DNA of 64,000 nt from Virgifigura sp964551315 (GTDB lineage: Bacteria; Pseudomonadota; Alphaproteobacteria; Dongiales; Dongiaceae), in NCBI GenBank assembly GCA_964551315.1, contig CAZKCM010000010.1, forward strand, positions 1 to 64,000, given 5' to 3'. Positions 1-9,621 of the stretch are shown piece by piece; position 1 is the stretch's first letter; each line of letters opens with the position of its first letter. A model generated the notes under the pieces. It saw only the letters and a list, made by a program, of their open reading frames with translations, did no database searches and was not told the origin of the DNA. Position numbers and translations under genes: made by a program.

Positions 1-728
1 GCCTCCATGATCGCGATATGGGTGCCGATCTTGAGCGCCTCATCGAGGTCGTGGCTGACGAAGATGATCGTCTTCTTGAGCCGATGCTGCAGCTCCAGCA
101 GCTCGTCCTGGAGATGCTCGCGGATCAGGGGGTCGAGGGCGGAAAACGGCTCGTCCATCAGCAGGATGTCGGCGTCGGTCGCAAACGCCCGCGCCAGCCC
201 GACGCGCTGCTGCATCCCGCCGGACAGCTCGTGCGGATATTTGTGCGCCCACTTGTCGAGCCGGACCAGCGCCAGCTTCTCCATGACCTTCTTCTCGCGC
301 TCGGCCTTCGGCATGCCCCGGATCTCGAGCCCGAAGGCGACGTTGTCGCGGATCGTGCGCCAGGGCATCAGCGCGAACTGCTGGAACACCATCGAGATCC
401 GGTTCATGCGAAGCCGTCGCAGCGTCGACGCGTCGCAGGACACGACGTCGATATCCGTGCCGCCGTCGCGCACCAGGACGCGACCGCGGCTCGCCTTGTT
501 GAGGCCGTTGACGCACCGGAGCAAGGAGGACTTGCCCGACCCGGACAGGCCCATGAGGACGCAGATCTCGCCGCTGTCGACAGCCATCGAGGCGTTGTGC
601 ACGGCAACCAGATTGCCGGTCGCCTGGAAGATCGCGTCGCGGTCTTCGCCGCGGTCGAGGAGTTCCAGCGCCTTCTTCGGCTCGGGGCCGAACACGACGT
701 CGACGGACTCGAAGGTAACGGCAGCCAT
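1..728 (-). CDS. choV: Choline/betaine ABC transporter ATP-binding subunit ChoV (3'-truncated by window edge)
   Basis: ATPase subunit that powers uptake of choline or glycine betaine through ChoW with the periplasmic binder ChoX. The reading frame starts at an ATG at 728 (MAAVTFESVDVVFG) and is still open at base 1, so only about 242 residues are visible. Walker A (GLSGSGKSS), the ABC signature (LSGGMQQR), Walker B (ILLMDEP) and the switch histidine region (IFVSHDLDEAL) are all present. They match the ProV/ChoV class of quaternary-amine importers, which carries a regulatory tail that is missing here. The gene follows choW by four bases, so choX-choW-choV read as one operon, divergent from betIBA. 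Family assignment is firm; choline versus betaine preference is inferred from the bet neighbours. Confidence 0.93.
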   Translation of the reverse strand, partial: MAAVTFESVDVVFGPEPKKALELLDRGEDRDAIFQATGNLVAVHNASMAVDSGEICVLMGLSGSGKSSLLRCVNGLNKASRGRVLVRDGGTDIDVVSCDASTLRRLRMNRISMVFQQFALMPWRTIRDNVAFGLEIRGMPKAEREKKVMEKLALVRLDKWAHKYPHELSGGMQQRVGLARAFATDADILLMDEPFSALDPLIREHLQDELLELQHRLKKTIIFVSHDLDEALKIGTHIAIME

Positions 729-732
729 GGCG

Positions 733-1602
733 TCAGCGCTTCTTCGTTGCGTTGCCGGTGGGCTCGACCTGCTTGAGCACGCGATCGAGGATGATGGCGA
801 CGATCACGATGGCCAGGCCGGCCTCAAACCCCTGCGCGATGTTGACGGAGTTCAACGCCCGAACCACCGGCTTGCCAAGACCGTCGGCGCCGACGAGAGC
901 AGCAATTACCACCATCGAAAGCGAAAGCATGATGCATTGGGTGACGCCGGCCATGATGGTCGGCATGGCGTGGGGCAGCTCGACCTTCCACAGGAGCTGC
1001 CAGCGCGTCGCCCCGAAGGACTCGCCTGCCTCGACCAGCGGCTTCGGTACGCCCGAGATGCCGAGATAGGTCAGCCGGATCGGCGCCGGAAGCGCGAAGA
1101 TCACGGTCGATATGAGTCCCGGTACCATGCCGAGGCCGAACAGGATCAGCGTCGGGATGAGGTACACGAAGGTCGGGATCGTCTGCATCATGTCCAGGAC
1201 GGGCCGCAGGCCGGCATAGAACCAGGGCCGCCGGGCCGCATAGATGCCGAGCGGGATGCCCAACGCAATGCAGATCAAGGTGGCGAAGAGCACCAGCGCC
1301 AGCGTCTCCGTCATCTCCTCCCAGAAGCCGAGATTGAGGATGAGGAGGAGTCCCGCCGCGATCAGCGCCACCAGACGCCAACTCCGGTGCAGCCAGTAGC
1401 CGAAGGCGCAGAGCAGGAGGATGAGCACGATCGGCGGCGTCACCGCCAGGAGATCGACGAGCGCCTCGATGAGAAAGCCGAGCCCGTCGGAGAGCGCATC
1501 GAAAAACCAGTCGAAGTTATCGGTGATCCAGTTGACCAGCCCTTCGACCCACCGGCCCAGCGGGATCTTGTGCTCTGTCAGGAGATCAGTCAGCCATTCC
1601 AT
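733..1602 (-). CDS. choW: Choline/betaine ABC transporter permease ChoW
   Basis: Inner-membrane permease of the choline/glycine betaine importer, 289 residues. After an amphipathic N-terminal segment there are about seven hydrophobic stretches. The EAA-like loop that couples to the ATPase lies near residues 190-215 (VEAGESFGATRWQLLWKVELP), typical of the ProW/OpuAB/ChoW family. It lies between choX, 78 bases upstream, and choV, four bases downstream. The length and order match choXWV operons of rhizobia and relatives. Substrate choice is inferred from the adjacent betaine-synthesis genes. Confidence 0.93.
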   Translation of the reverse strand: MEWLTDLLTEHKIPLGRWVEGLVNWITDNFDWFFDALSDGLGFLIEALVDLLAVTPPIVLILLLCAFGYWLHRSWRLVALIAAGLLLILNLGFWEEMTETLALVLFATLICIALGIPLGIYAARRPWFYAGLRPVLDMMQTIPTFVYLIPTLILFGLGMVPGLISTVIFALPAPIRLTYLGISGVPKPLVEAGESFGATRWQLLWKVELPHAMPTIMAGVTQCIMLSLSMVVIAALVGADGLGKPVVRALNSVNIAQGFEAGLAIVIVAIILDRVLKQVEPTGNATKKR

Positions 1603-1680
1603 CGCCAGTGCCCGCCATGTTCGCGATGCGGTCCGGCGACCGGGCGCCGGTGCGGTCCGGTCGCCCGGCCGACCGCAGCG

Positions 1681-2637
1681 TTAGCTGGTGAGTCCAAGAT
1701 GCTTCTTGACCGCGGAAAGGCCGTCCTTCCCGTCAATCGTCTCGACCCCGGCCAGCCACTGATCGAGGACCTCGGGATGCGCCTTCAGCCACTCCGTCGC
1801 GGCGGCCTCAGGCTGCATGCCGTCATCCAGAATCTTGCCCATGACCTCGTTCTCCATCTGAAGCGTGAACTTCAGATTCCGGAGGAGCGTGGCCATGTTC
1901 GGGCATTCTTCCAGGTAGCCGGCACGAACGTTGGTGTAGACTTCCGCGCCGCCAAAGTTCGGGCCGAAATAGTCATCGCCGCCGGACAGGTAGACCAGGT
2001 CGAAATTGGCGTTCATCGGATGCGGCTCCCAGCCGAGGAAGACGATCCACCTTTGGTTCCTGACCGCGCGGGCGACCTGCGAAAGCATGCCCTGCTCGCT
2101 CGACTCGACCAGCTCGAAATCGCCGAGGCCGAACGCGTCGGATTCGATCATGTCGAGGATCAGCCGATTGCCGTCGTTGCCGGGTTCGATCCCGTAGATC
2201 TTGCCGTCGAACTCGTCCTCGTGCTCGGCGATGTCGGCGAAGCTCTTGACACCGGCGTCGGCGACATATTTCGGCACGGCCAGCGTATACTTCGCGCCCA
2301 CCAGATTGGGCTCCTCCAGCGTGACGACCGTGCCGGCCTCCAGATACGGCGTGATGTCGGCGGTCATGGTCGGCATCCAGTTGCCGAGGAAGACGTCGAT
2401 GTCGCCATTCGCGAGGCTGGTGTAGGTGACCGGCACGGACAGTACGCTCACCTTGGGCTTGTAGCCCAGCCCTTTCAGCACGACCGACGCAAAACCGCTG
2501 GTGGTGGCCGTGATATCGGTCCAGCCGACGTCGGAGAGCCGGACCGTTTCGCATGCCGCCGGATCGGCCGCTTTCGCAGCGCCGCCCAGAATCAGAAGCG
2601 ATGCGGCCGATGCCGCAAAAATGTTTCGCAAAATCAT
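1681..2637 (-). CDS. choX: Choline/betaine ABC transporter periplasmic substrate-binding protein ChoX
   Basis: Periplasmic binding protein of 318 residues that delivers choline or betaine to ChoW. I chose the ATG at 2637 because it follows a strong Shine-Dalgarno (GGAGGGAGG) and begins a clear Sec signal peptide (MILRNIFAASAASLLILGGAAKAAD). The frame stays open further upstream, but that part lacks a ribosome site. The mature part has the OpuAC-type fold, with Trp-rich segments (LSDVGWTD, FLGNWMP, IVFLGWEPHPM) whose aromatic residues usually form the box that binds a quaternary ammonium group. It is the first gene of choXWV. A candidate BetI operator lies about 215 bases upstream in the intergenic region shared with betI, so choline-dependent derepression is likely. 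Confidence 0.93.
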   Translation of the reverse strand: MILRNIFAASAASLLILGGAAKAADPAACETVRLSDVGWTDITATTSGFASVVLKGLGYKPKVSVLSVPVTYTSLANGDIDVFLGNWMPTMTADITPYLEAGTVVTLEEPNLVGAKYTLAVPKYVADAGVKSFADIAEHEDEFDGKIYGIEPGNDGNRLILDMIESDAFGLGDFELVESSEQGMLSQVARAVRNQRWIVFLGWEPHPMNANFDLVYLSGGDDYFGPNFGGAEVYTNVRAGYLEECPNMATLLRNLKFTLQMENEVMGKILDDGMQPEAAATEWLKAHPEVLDQWLAGVETIDGKDGLSAVKKHLGLTS

Positions 2638-2851
2638 AGGCTTACGCCTCCCTCCTCGATTGTTGCAGCCGGGCCTTTCGACCCCGTTAAGCGGTGGATC
2701 GACGACCCGCAGACGCCTCCACCCTGTCCGGCACTTCGCCCACCGGCGATCCCTGTCCGATCCGATCAACGCGCACGCATGACGGCAGATCAAGCGGAAA
2801 TTCGGATACCGGGACCCGACGGCGTGTCGGCGATTCCCGCTGATCTTTTTT

Positions 2852-2867
2852 AATTGATCAGTCAATT
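2852..2867. promoter_or_regulatory. Candidate BetI operator between choX and betI
   Basis: AATTGA-TCAG-TCAATT is a perfect 6-bp inverted repeat with a 4-bp centre, set in an AT-rich patch of otherwise GC-rich DNA. It sits between the divergent choXWV and betIBA operons, where the TetR-family repressor BetI is expected to act. The site is visible in the sequence; its function is inferred from position and symmetry. Confidence 0.6.
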
Positions 2868-2989
2868 TAAATCCGCTAATCATGGCTGTCAAGCGATTGA
2901 ACGGGCGGGTCACGGATGGCCGATGCCGCGTTGCGCCGCCCGCGCGGCCGTCGCCCCGGCCATCCGAAAGCAAACGGAGAGCCGTTGCC

Positions 2990-3592
2990 TTGCCAAAGGT
3001 GGGAATGGAGCCGATCCGGCGCCGTCAGCTTATCGACGCAACCGTTGCGGCGATCCACGAGCACGGCTTCGCCGATACCACGGTGTCCCGCATCAGCGCG
3101 CTGGCCGGCGTGTCCTCGGGGATCGTGCACCACTATTTCGGCGGCAAGGACGACCTGCTGGAAGCGACCTTGCGCGCGATCGCGGCCGAGCTGCGTCGCG
3201 ACACCACCGATCGGCTCGCCCGGGCGAGCAGCCCGCGCGAGCGGATCGATGCCGTGATCGACAGCAACCTCGACCCGGAGCGGTTCACGCCGACCGCGGT
3301 GTCGGCCTGGCTCGCCTTCTGGTCACAGGTGCCGACCTCGGCGCGGCTGGCCCGTATCCAGCGGATCATCATGCGGCGCGTGCACAGCAACCTCGTTCAT
3401 GCCCTGCGGCAGATGCAGGTGCCCAGCGAACGGGCCGACCGGATCGCCATGGGGCTCGGCATCCTGCTCGACGGGCTGTGGCTCCGCGCCGCCTTCGAGG
3501 AGAGCGGCCCCGACCCCAAATCCGCGCTGGCGCTGGTGCGAGACTATCTCGATAGCCACCTCCGGGAGTTGCGTCATGAAGAACCTGCCTGA
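2990..3592 (+). CDS. betI: Transcriptional repressor BetI (TetR family)
   Basis: Choline-responsive repressor of the bet genes, 200 residues from the TTG at 2990. The reading frame extends upstream to 2882, but homology to BetI begins at PKVGMEPIRRRQLIDATVAAI, and TTG 2990 places this at the N-terminus with a GGAG element about 12 bases upstream. The TetR helix-turn-helix occupies roughly residues 25-55 (TTVSRISALAGVSSGIVHHYFGG), followed by the ligand domain. The 3' end overlaps betB by 17 bases, indicating translational coupling. It probably binds the palindrome at 2852-2867 and controls both divergent operons. Confidence 0.92.
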   Translation: MPKVGMEPIRRRQLIDATVAAIHEHGFADTTVSRISALAGVSSGIVHHYFGGKDDLLEATLRAIAAELRRDTTDRLARASSPRERIDAVIDSNLDPERFTPTAVSAWLAFWSQVPTSARLARIQRIIMRRVHSNLVHALRQMQVPSERADRIAMGLGILLDGLWLRAAFEESGPDPKSALALVRDYLDSHLRELRHEEPA

Positions 3593-5042
3593 ACAGAAGC
3601 TCTACATCGACGGCCGCTACGAGGACGCCTCCTCCGGCGAAACCTTCGAGGACGTCAATCCGGCGACCGGCGACGTCATCTGCCGGGTGCAGGTGGCGAA
3701 CGACGCCGACGTCGATCGGGCGGTCGCCGCGGCCGAGCGGGGCTTTCGGGAATGGTCCGCCCTGACCGGCGCGCAACGCGGGCGGATCCTGATGAATGCC
3801 GTCCGCCTCCTGCGCGAGCGCAACCGCGAGCTGGCCGAACTCGAGGTCCTCGACACCGGCAAGCCGATCTCGGAGGCGGTCACCGTCGACGTGCTCTCCG
3901 GAGCCGACGCCATCGAATACTACGCCGGCGTCGCCGCCTCGCTGCACGGCCACCACTACGATCTCGGGCCCTCGGCCTTCGCCTATACCCGGCGGGAGCC
4001 GCTGGGGGTGTGTGCGGGGATTGGCGCCTGGAATTACCCGATCCAGATCGCCTGCTGGAAGTCGGGTCCGGCGCTTGCCTGCGGCAATGCGATGGTCTTC
4101 AAGCCGGCCGAGCTTACCCCGCTGACCGCCCTCAAGCTGGCAGAGATCTACTCCGAGGCCGGAGTGCCGCCGGGCGTGTTCAACGTCGTCCAGGGCGCCG
4201 CGGCGACGGGCCGGGCGCTGACCCGCCATCCCGGGATCGCCAAGGTTTCGCTCACCGGAGAAGTCGGCACGGGCAAGAAGGTCATGGCCGATGCGGCCGG
4301 CACCCTCAAGCACGTGACGCTCGAGCTCGGCGGTAAGTCGCCGCTGATCGTCTTCGCCGACGCCAACCTCGACAACGCGGTTTCGGCGGCGCTCATGGCG
4401 AACTTCTACACGCAGGGCGAGATCTGCTCGAACGGCACGCGCGTCTTTGTCGAGGAAGCGATCCAGGACGCCTTCCTCGACAAGCTTGTCGCGCGCGTGA
4501 AGAGAATGCGGATCGGCGACCCGATGGACCCGGAGACCCATGTCGGCGCGCTGATCAGCGCCGAGCACATGGAGAAGGTGCTGTCCTACATCGAGCTCGG
4601 GAAGCGCGAGGGCGCGACGTTGGTCTGCGGCGGCGGCCGGCCCGCCGACCCCGCGCTGGCCCGCGGCTTCTTCGTCGAGCCGACCGTGTTCACCGCCTGC
4701 CGCGACGACATGCGGATCGTCAAGGAAGAGATCTTCGGCCCGGTGATGTCCGTGCTGAGCTTCGCCGAGGAGGACGAGGTGATCGCCCGGGCCAACGCCA
4801 CCGAATACGGGCTGGCCGCCGGCGTGTTCACCGGCGACCTGCAGCGCGGTCACCGGGTCATCGCCCGGCTGCAGGCGGGGACCTGCTGGCTCAACAACTA
4901 CAACGTGACCCCGATCGAGATGCCGTTCGGCGGCTACAAGCAATCCGGCCTGGGGCGCGAGAACAGCCTCGCCGCGATCGAGCACTACACGCAGTTGAAG
5001 AGCGTTTATGTCGAGCTCGGCGACGTCGAGGCGCCGTATTGA
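3576..5042 (+). CDS. betB: Betaine aldehyde dehydrogenase BetB
   Basis: NAD(P)-dependent oxidation of betaine aldehyde to glycine betaine, the second step of osmoprotectant synthesis from choline. From the ATG at 3576 the protein is 488 residues, the usual BetB length. Visible aldehyde dehydrogenase landmarks are PWNYP-like GAWNYPIQ, the general base in VTLELGGKSP and the catalytic cysteine in FYTQGEICSNGTRVF. The start lies inside the last codons of betI in another frame; the long in-frame extension upstream overlaps betI and lacks homology. Third gene order element of betI-betB-betA. Confidence 0.95.
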   Translation: MKNLPEQKLYIDGRYEDASSGETFEDVNPATGDVICRVQVANDADVDRAVAAAERGFREWSALTGAQRGRILMNAVRLLRERNRELAELEVLDTGKPISEAVTVDVLSGADAIEYYAGVAASLHGHHYDLGPSAFAYTRREPLGVCAGIGAWNYPIQIACWKSGPALACGNAMVFKPAELTPLTALKLAEIYSEAGVPPGVFNVVQGAAATGRALTRHPGIAKVSLTGEVGTGKKVMADAAGTLKHVTLELGGKSPLIVFADANLDNAVSAALMANFYTQGEICSNGTRVFVEEAIQDAFLDKLVARVKRMRIGDPMDPETHVGALISAEHMEKVLSYIELGKREGATLVCGGGRPADPALARGFFVEPTVFTACRDDMRIVKEEIFGPVMSVLSFAEEDEVIARANATEYGLAAGVFTGDLQRGHRVIARLQAGTCWLNNYNVTPIEMPFGGYKQSGLGRENSLAAIEHYTQLKSVYVELGDVEAPY

Positions 5043-5140
5043 GGGTTGACGGTCGCCGCAGAGACATGGAGACGCAGGGAAGACGCTGGATTGGATCCCT
5101 CCCCTCTGTGCCATTGCGGTTCTCTTGAGATGAGGCTCTG

Positions 5141-6799
5141 GTGACGAAATCCTACGACTACATCATCGTCGGCGCGGGCTCGGCCGGATGCGTGCTCGCC
5201 AACCGGTTGTCCGCGGACCCGGCCGTTCGGGTTCTGCTGCTGGAGGCGGGGCCGAAGGACCGCAGCATCTACATCCACATGCCCTCCGCCTTCGCCTACC
5301 CGTTGGCGAACGACAAGTTCAACTGGTACTACGAGTCGGAGCCCGAGCCCTACATGAACAACCGGCGGATGTACTGCCCGCGCGGCCGGGTCATCGGCGG
5401 CTCCTCCTCGATCAACGGCATGGTCTACATCCGCGGCCACGCCCGCGACTATGACCGCTGGGCGCAGTCGGGGCTCACGGGCTGGTCCTACGCCGACGTG
5501 CTGCCCTACTTCAGGAAGGCGGAGACTCGCGAGAAGGGCGGCGATGCCTATCGCGGCGACAGCGGACCGCTCCACGTCTCGACCGCCAAGATGGACAACC
5601 CGCTGTACCAGGCCTTCATCCAGGCCGGAGTCCAGGCCGGCTATCCGTTCACCGAGGACATGAACGGGTACCAGCAGGAAGGCTTCGGCGTGATGGACAT
5701 GACGGTCCGCAAGGGCCGGCGCTGGAGCGCGGCCAAGGCCTACCTCTACCCGGTCATGAACCGGCCGAACCTCACCGTCGAGCTGGGCGCCCTCACCACC
5801 CGCATCCTGTTTGAAGGGCGGCGGGCCGTCGGCATCGAATACGCGCGTGGGGGCCAGACCGTGCAGGCACGGGCGGACCGCGAGGTGATCCTTTCCGGCG
5901 GCGCGATCAACTCGCCGCAGCTTCTCATGCTCTCCGGCATCGGCAACGCGGACGAGCTGAGGAAGCTCGACATTCCGGTGATCGCGAACCGGCCCGGCGT
6001 CGGCGAGAACCTGCAGGACCATCTGGAGATCTACGTCCAGTACGAATGCACCCAGCCGATCTCGCTCTATCCGGCGCTGAAGCCCTGGAACCAGCTCAAG
6101 ATCGGCTTCGACTGGCTGTTCTTCGGCAAGGGGATCGGGGCGAGCAACCTGTTCGAGTCCGGCGGCTTCATCCGCAGCCACGCGGGGATCGAGCACCCGA
6201 ACCTGCAGTACCACTTCCTGGCCATCGCCATCTCCTACGACGCGCGGAAGAAGCCGGACCGGCACGGATTCCAGGCGCATGTCGGACCGATGCGGCCGAC
6301 CAGCACCGGCTACGTCAAGCTGGCCTCGAACGACCCGCGGGCACATCCGCGCATCCGCTTCAACTACAACCAGACCGAAAGCGACCGGCAGGAGATGCGG
6401 GAGGCGGTGCGCCTCACGCGCGAGATCTTCGCCCAGAAGGCGTTCGACCCCTATCGCGGGCCGGAGATGGCGCCGGGCAGCCACGTCCAGTCGGACGCGG
6501 AGATCGACGCCTTCGTCCGCGAACAGGCAGAGAGCGCCTATCACCCCTCCTGCACCTGCAAGATGGGCGTGGAGACGGACCCGATGGCCGTGGTGGACAC
6601 GGAAGGCCGGGTCTACGAGGTCGAGGGCCTGCGCGTCGTCGATGCCTCGATCATGCCGAGCATCGTCAGCGGCAACCTCAACGCGCCCACCATCATGATC
6701 GCCGAGAAGATGGCCGACGCCATTCTCGGCAAGCCGCCTCTGCCGCGCGCCGAAGTGCCCGTCTACATCGCGCCGAACTGGCAGACCGCGCAGCGATAG
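5141..6799 (+). CDS. betA: Choline dehydrogenase BetA
   Basis: FAD-dependent GMC oxidoreductase that oxidises choline to betaine aldehyde, membrane-associated and coupled to the respiratory chain. It has 552 residues from a GTG start at 5141. The N-terminal dinucleotide fold is YIIVGAGSAGCVLANRLS, GMC signature 1 is around RGRVIGGSSSINGM, signature 2 around GAINSPQLLMLSGIG, and the C-terminal catalytic histidine region reads YHPSCTCKMG. The length matches the family (about 550). A 98-base gap separates it from betB and contains a short CAGAG/CTCTG inverted motif. It completes the BetIBA pathway that feeds osmoprotection or betaine catabolism. Confidence 0.95.
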   Translation: MTKSYDYIIVGAGSAGCVLANRLSADPAVRVLLLEAGPKDRSIYIHMPSAFAYPLANDKFNWYYESEPEPYMNNRRMYCPRGRVIGGSSSINGMVYIRGHARDYDRWAQSGLTGWSYADVLPYFRKAETREKGGDAYRGDSGPLHVSTAKMDNPLYQAFIQAGVQAGYPFTEDMNGYQQEGFGVMDMTVRKGRRWSAAKAYLYPVMNRPNLTVELGALTTRILFEGRRAVGIEYARGGQTVQARADREVILSGGAINSPQLLMLSGIGNADELRKLDIPVIANRPGVGENLQDHLEIYVQYECTQPISLYPALKPWNQLKIGFDWLFFGKGIGASNLFESGGFIRSHAGIEHPNLQYHFLAIAISYDARKKPDRHGFQAHVGPMRPTSTGYVKLASNDPRAHPRIRFNYNQTESDRQEMREAVRLTREIFAQKAFDPYRGPEMAPGSHVQSDAEIDAFVREQAESAYHPSCTCKMGVETDPMAVVDTEGRVYEVEGLRVVDASIMPSIVSGNLNAPTIMIAEKMADAILGKPPLPRAEVPVYIAPNWQTAQR

Positions 6800-6821
6800 G
6801 GGTGCGGCCCGGCGGTGCGCC

Positions 6822-8126
6822 TCAACCGGCCGCCGTCTGCCGCTCCTCGGGCTCCTCTTCCGCCGGCGTCTCCTCGATCGGCTCCGCACGCGGGTCGAGC
6901 TGAACGGCAACGACGGTCGTCTGGCCCGGCGCCGTCTGGCCAAGCGGGACGAACGGCCCCTGCTCCTCCGACGGCAGCGCCGGGCGTTGGCTCATGCGGT
7001 AGCGGACGAAGCCGGCGAGCAGCGCGGCGACCACGACGAGGAACAGGAACAGGGCCGAGGGCCCGAGCTGCCCCATGAACCACGAGGCGAGCAGCGGCCC
7101 GCAGGTGGCGCCGATCGCCCAGGCCAACAGCATGCCGGCGCTCGCCGCCACCGTGCGGTCGCTTTCGACGTAATCGAAGGCATGGGCCAGACTGATCGGG
7201 TAGATGGTTGCCATGAAGCCGCCGAACAGGCCGGTCAGGCCGAGAAGCAACCAGAACAGCCCCGCATGGGTCGTCGCCAGAAGGTACTCGGCGAAGCACA
7301 CCGCCGCGGTTGCGCTCAGCACCCAGAAGAGCACCGTCCGCCGATCGAACCGGTCAGACAGGCGCCCGATCGGCCATTGCAGGAGGAGGCCGCCGAAGAC
7401 GGTCACCCCCATGAACAGCGAGACGTTGAGGACCGACATGCCGTTCGCCTGCCCGAAGACCGCGCCCATGCCATAGAACCCGCCGGAGATCAGCCCGCCC
7501 CCGAAGGCTCCCGCGACGCCGAGCGGCGAGATCGCGTAGAGCTCCCGGAAGGGAAGCGGCCGGATCTGGGCGAGATCCGGCGCCGAGACATGCGTCAGCA
7601 CGACCGGCACCAGCGACAGGCTGAGCAGCAGCGCCGCAAGGCAGAAAAGCTCAACGCCCGTCACCTGCCAGCCATTGACCAGAAGCTGGCCCAGGCCGGA
7701 GCCGAAATAGGCCGTGATCATGTAAAGCGAGAGAACCTGGCCGCGGGTTTCGTTGCTGCTGCGCACGTTGAGCCAGCTCTCGATCGTGGCGAACAGCCCC
7801 GCCATGCAGAAACCGCTGACCGCGCGCAGCACCGCCCAGGGCAGGGCCGCAAACCACAGCGCGTGGAGCAGCGTCGCCGCAGAAATGACGGCGGCGAAGG
7901 CGGCAAAGGCGCGGATGTGGCCGACCCGGCCGATGATCCGCGGGCCGTAGATGCAGCCGCCGACGAGCCCACCGTAATAGGCCGACATGACGAGCCCCGA
8001 GACCTCGGGCGGCAGCCCCTCGATGCCCATCCGGATCGGCAGGGTGATACCGATCAGGCCGTTGCCGAGAATAAGAATGCCGGCGCCCAGCAACAGCGAG
8101 GCGACGGAGCGGAGCGCTTCGACCAC
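6822..8126 (-). CDS. MFS transporter, YcaD/UMF-like
   Basis: Major facilitator superfamily permease of 434 residues with 12 predicted membrane segments. The start is a GTG at 8126 preceded by GGAGGGG. The loop between helices 2 and 3 and the central motif GRLSDRFDRRTVLF (around residue 250) are standard MFS signatures. The overall pattern (LFATIESWLNVRSSNETRGQ) resembles the YcaD subgroup, whose substrates are unknown. A Pro/Glu-rich hydrophilic tail of about 50 residues (PIEETPAEEEPEERQ) follows the last helix. It converges on betA with 22 bases between stop codons. No evidence ties it to choline. Confidence 0.85.
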   Translation of the reverse strand: MVEALRSVASLLLGAGILILGNGLIGITLPIRMGIEGLPPEVSGLVMSAYYGGLVGGCIYGPRIIGRVGHIRAFAAFAAVISAATLLHALWFAALPWAVLRAVSGFCMAGLFATIESWLNVRSSNETRGQVLSLYMITAYFGSGLGQLLVNGWQVTGVELFCLAALLLSLSLVPVVLTHVSAPDLAQIRPLPFRELYAISPLGVAGAFGGGLISGGFYGMGAVFGQANGMSVLNVSLFMGVTVFGGLLLQWPIGRLSDRFDRRTVLFWVLSATAAVCFAEYLLATTHAGLFWLLLGLTGLFGGFMATIYPISLAHAFDYVESDRTVAASAGMLLAWAIGATCGPLLASWFMGQLGPSALFLFLVVVAALLAGFVRYRMSQRPALPSEEQGPFVPLGQTAPGQTTVVAVQLDPRAEPIEETPAEEEPEERQTAAG

Positions 8127-8556
8127 GGCGGCGGCCCCTCCAGGCGGTCAATCGGCCCATCGCACCAACCTTCACGAAAGGCCGGTACTTCGGCTCAAGC
8201 CCAAGCAGCTGATTTATGCGGAGGACCGAAGACAATTGATTTCCGATCCTCCGCGACCGGTCCCTTGTTGCCCCACTCCGGGGCCAGGCGCAAGCGTCCG
8301 GGCGCCCTCCTTTTTGGTGGAGGCGACAGACGGTCCCATCGAGCCCTGGATTACCGCAGCAGCGGGAAATCGTCGGGATCGGCAGGCCTGCGCTTCGCCG
8401 CCCGGACGAGCCGGACGGCGAAGCCGTGCGTCGACCGGCGTCCGGTTCCAGCGGACGATCGCCTTGGTCCAATGGGCGGGATGGCTGTGGGGCACTTTCC
8501 ATAGCCGGCGCACGCGGCCCGCTCAGCGCGCTCGAGGCAGCCATCGATCGGACTGC
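8127..8556. other. Intergenic stretch, no recognised gene
   Basis: About 430 bases between the MFS start and the stop of the M48 peptidase gene. Short open frames exist on both strands, but none has a convincing ribosome site or protein-like composition. I see no RNA gene. Confidence 0.5.
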
Positions 8557-9621
8557 CTACGGGCAGATCCGCCGCAGGGCCTGCCACTCCTCCGCCGTCA
8601 TCGCCGGCTCCCCGTCCGCCGCGGCCCGTGTCACCGCCAGCCGGCGATCCGCGGTCGGCGGATGGGACGAGAGATAGGCGAGGACCGCGGGAAGCGCCCC
8701 CTCCTTCCGCTCAAGCCGGGCGAAGAAGCGGGCTAAACCGTCCGTTCGCAGGCCGGCGCGTGCGAGCAGTTCGACCGCGCGCCCATCGGCCTCGGCCTCG
8801 AACTCCCGGCTGTAGGCGAGCGTCAGGAGGACGGGCGCGACCTGGCCGAGATCCGTTCCGCCCGAGATAACCTGGAACAGCAAGGCGACGCCAAGATGCC
8901 GGACCAACGATCGCATCCCGTGGCGCTCGGCCACATGGCCGATCTCGTGCGCCAGGACGCCGGCGACCTCGTCGCCGGACTCGGCCGCCTCGATCAATCC
9001 CCGCAGCAGCAGAATCTGTCCCCCGGGGGCGGCAAAGGCGTTGATCTCCGGCAGGTCGATCACTTGTACCACGAGCCCATGCGAGATCCCAGCCCCCGCC
9101 GCCAGACGCGTCGAGAGCCGATCGAGCGCGGAAACGCCCGGCGGATCGTCGCAGAGACGGTGGCCGGCGGTCAGATCCGCCGCGATCTGCCGCCCCAGCC
9201 GGGCCTCCCAGGCGGACGGTACGGCCGTGGCGATGGCGTCCGCCAGCGGCGGCCACAGGAACCAGATGGACGCCGCCGCGGCTGCGGCGCCGCCGAGGGC
9301 GAGGCCGAAGCGACGGACCGCCTTGCGCGAGAGCCGTCGGCGCGGGGCCAGGAGGCCCGGCGCGCGATCCGCGAGCTCCGTCAGGATCGAGCCGTCGGGG
9401 AGCGTGAGCCGCGCCTCGTCCGACATATCCCGGGCGAGCCGGACCGGCGCGCCGGGGCGGGCTGGTTCGACGACGCGGAGATCCTCATAGGGCCAGATGG
9501 CCAGCGGACCGTCGCCGGCCTCGGGATCGGCGATCTCCAGGCCCGAGGGGGCCAGGACGACGACGGCGCGCCTCGCCGCCGTCTTCCCGTCGTTGAAGTG
9601 GCCGCGATAGTCGGACCGCAC
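8557..9621 (-). CDS. M48 family zinc metallopeptidase
   Basis: Membrane-anchored protease of 354 residues. About 110 residues of non-catalytic N-terminal region are followed by one hydrophobic segment (about residues 103-125) and then the M48 catalytic domain. The zinc site is HEIGHVAERHG, with the third ligand in SREFEAEADGRAVELL. Members (HtpX/YcaL/LoiP-like) process or degrade envelope proteins. The start codon is a GTG at 9621 that directly abuts the TGA of the upstream DUF898 gene, so the two are translationally coupled. DUF898/M48 pairs recur in proteobacteria, suggesting a joint but uncharacterised envelope role. Confidence 0.9.
   Translation of the reverse strand: MRSDYRGHFNDGKTAARRAVVVLAPSGLEIADPEAGDGPLAIWPYEDLRVVEPARPGAPVRLARDMSDEARLTLPDGSILTELADRAPGLLAPRRRLSRKAVRRFGLALGGAAAAAASIWFLWPPLADAIATAVPSAWEARLGRQIAADLTAGHRLCDDPPGVSALDRLSTRLAAGAGISHGLVVQVIDLPEINAFAAPGGQILLLRGLIEAAESGDEVAGVLAHEIGHVAERHGMRSLVRHLGVALLFQVISGGTDLGQVAPVLLTLAYSREFEAEADGRAVELLARAGLRTDGLARFFARLERKEGALPAVLAYLSSHPPTADRRLAVTRAAADGEPAMTAEEWQALRRICP

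Noticed and set aside
7..2853. 948-codon plus-strand frame over the choXWV genes
   Set aside because: It is the complement shadow of three real minus-strand genes in GC-rich DNA; no family pattern.
5043..5140. Possible small gene between betB and betA
   Set aside because: The stretch holds short CAGAG/CTCTG inverted motifs resembling a degenerate intergenic repeat, with no reading frame of note.
5006..6943. 645-codon minus-strand frame over betA
   Set aside because: Low-complexity Arg/Gly/Val-rich shadow of betA with no ribosome site or domain.
8214..8513. 99-residue minus-strand frame in the MFS-peptidase gap
   Set aside because: Atypical composition and no start signal; the frame is open by chance at high GC.
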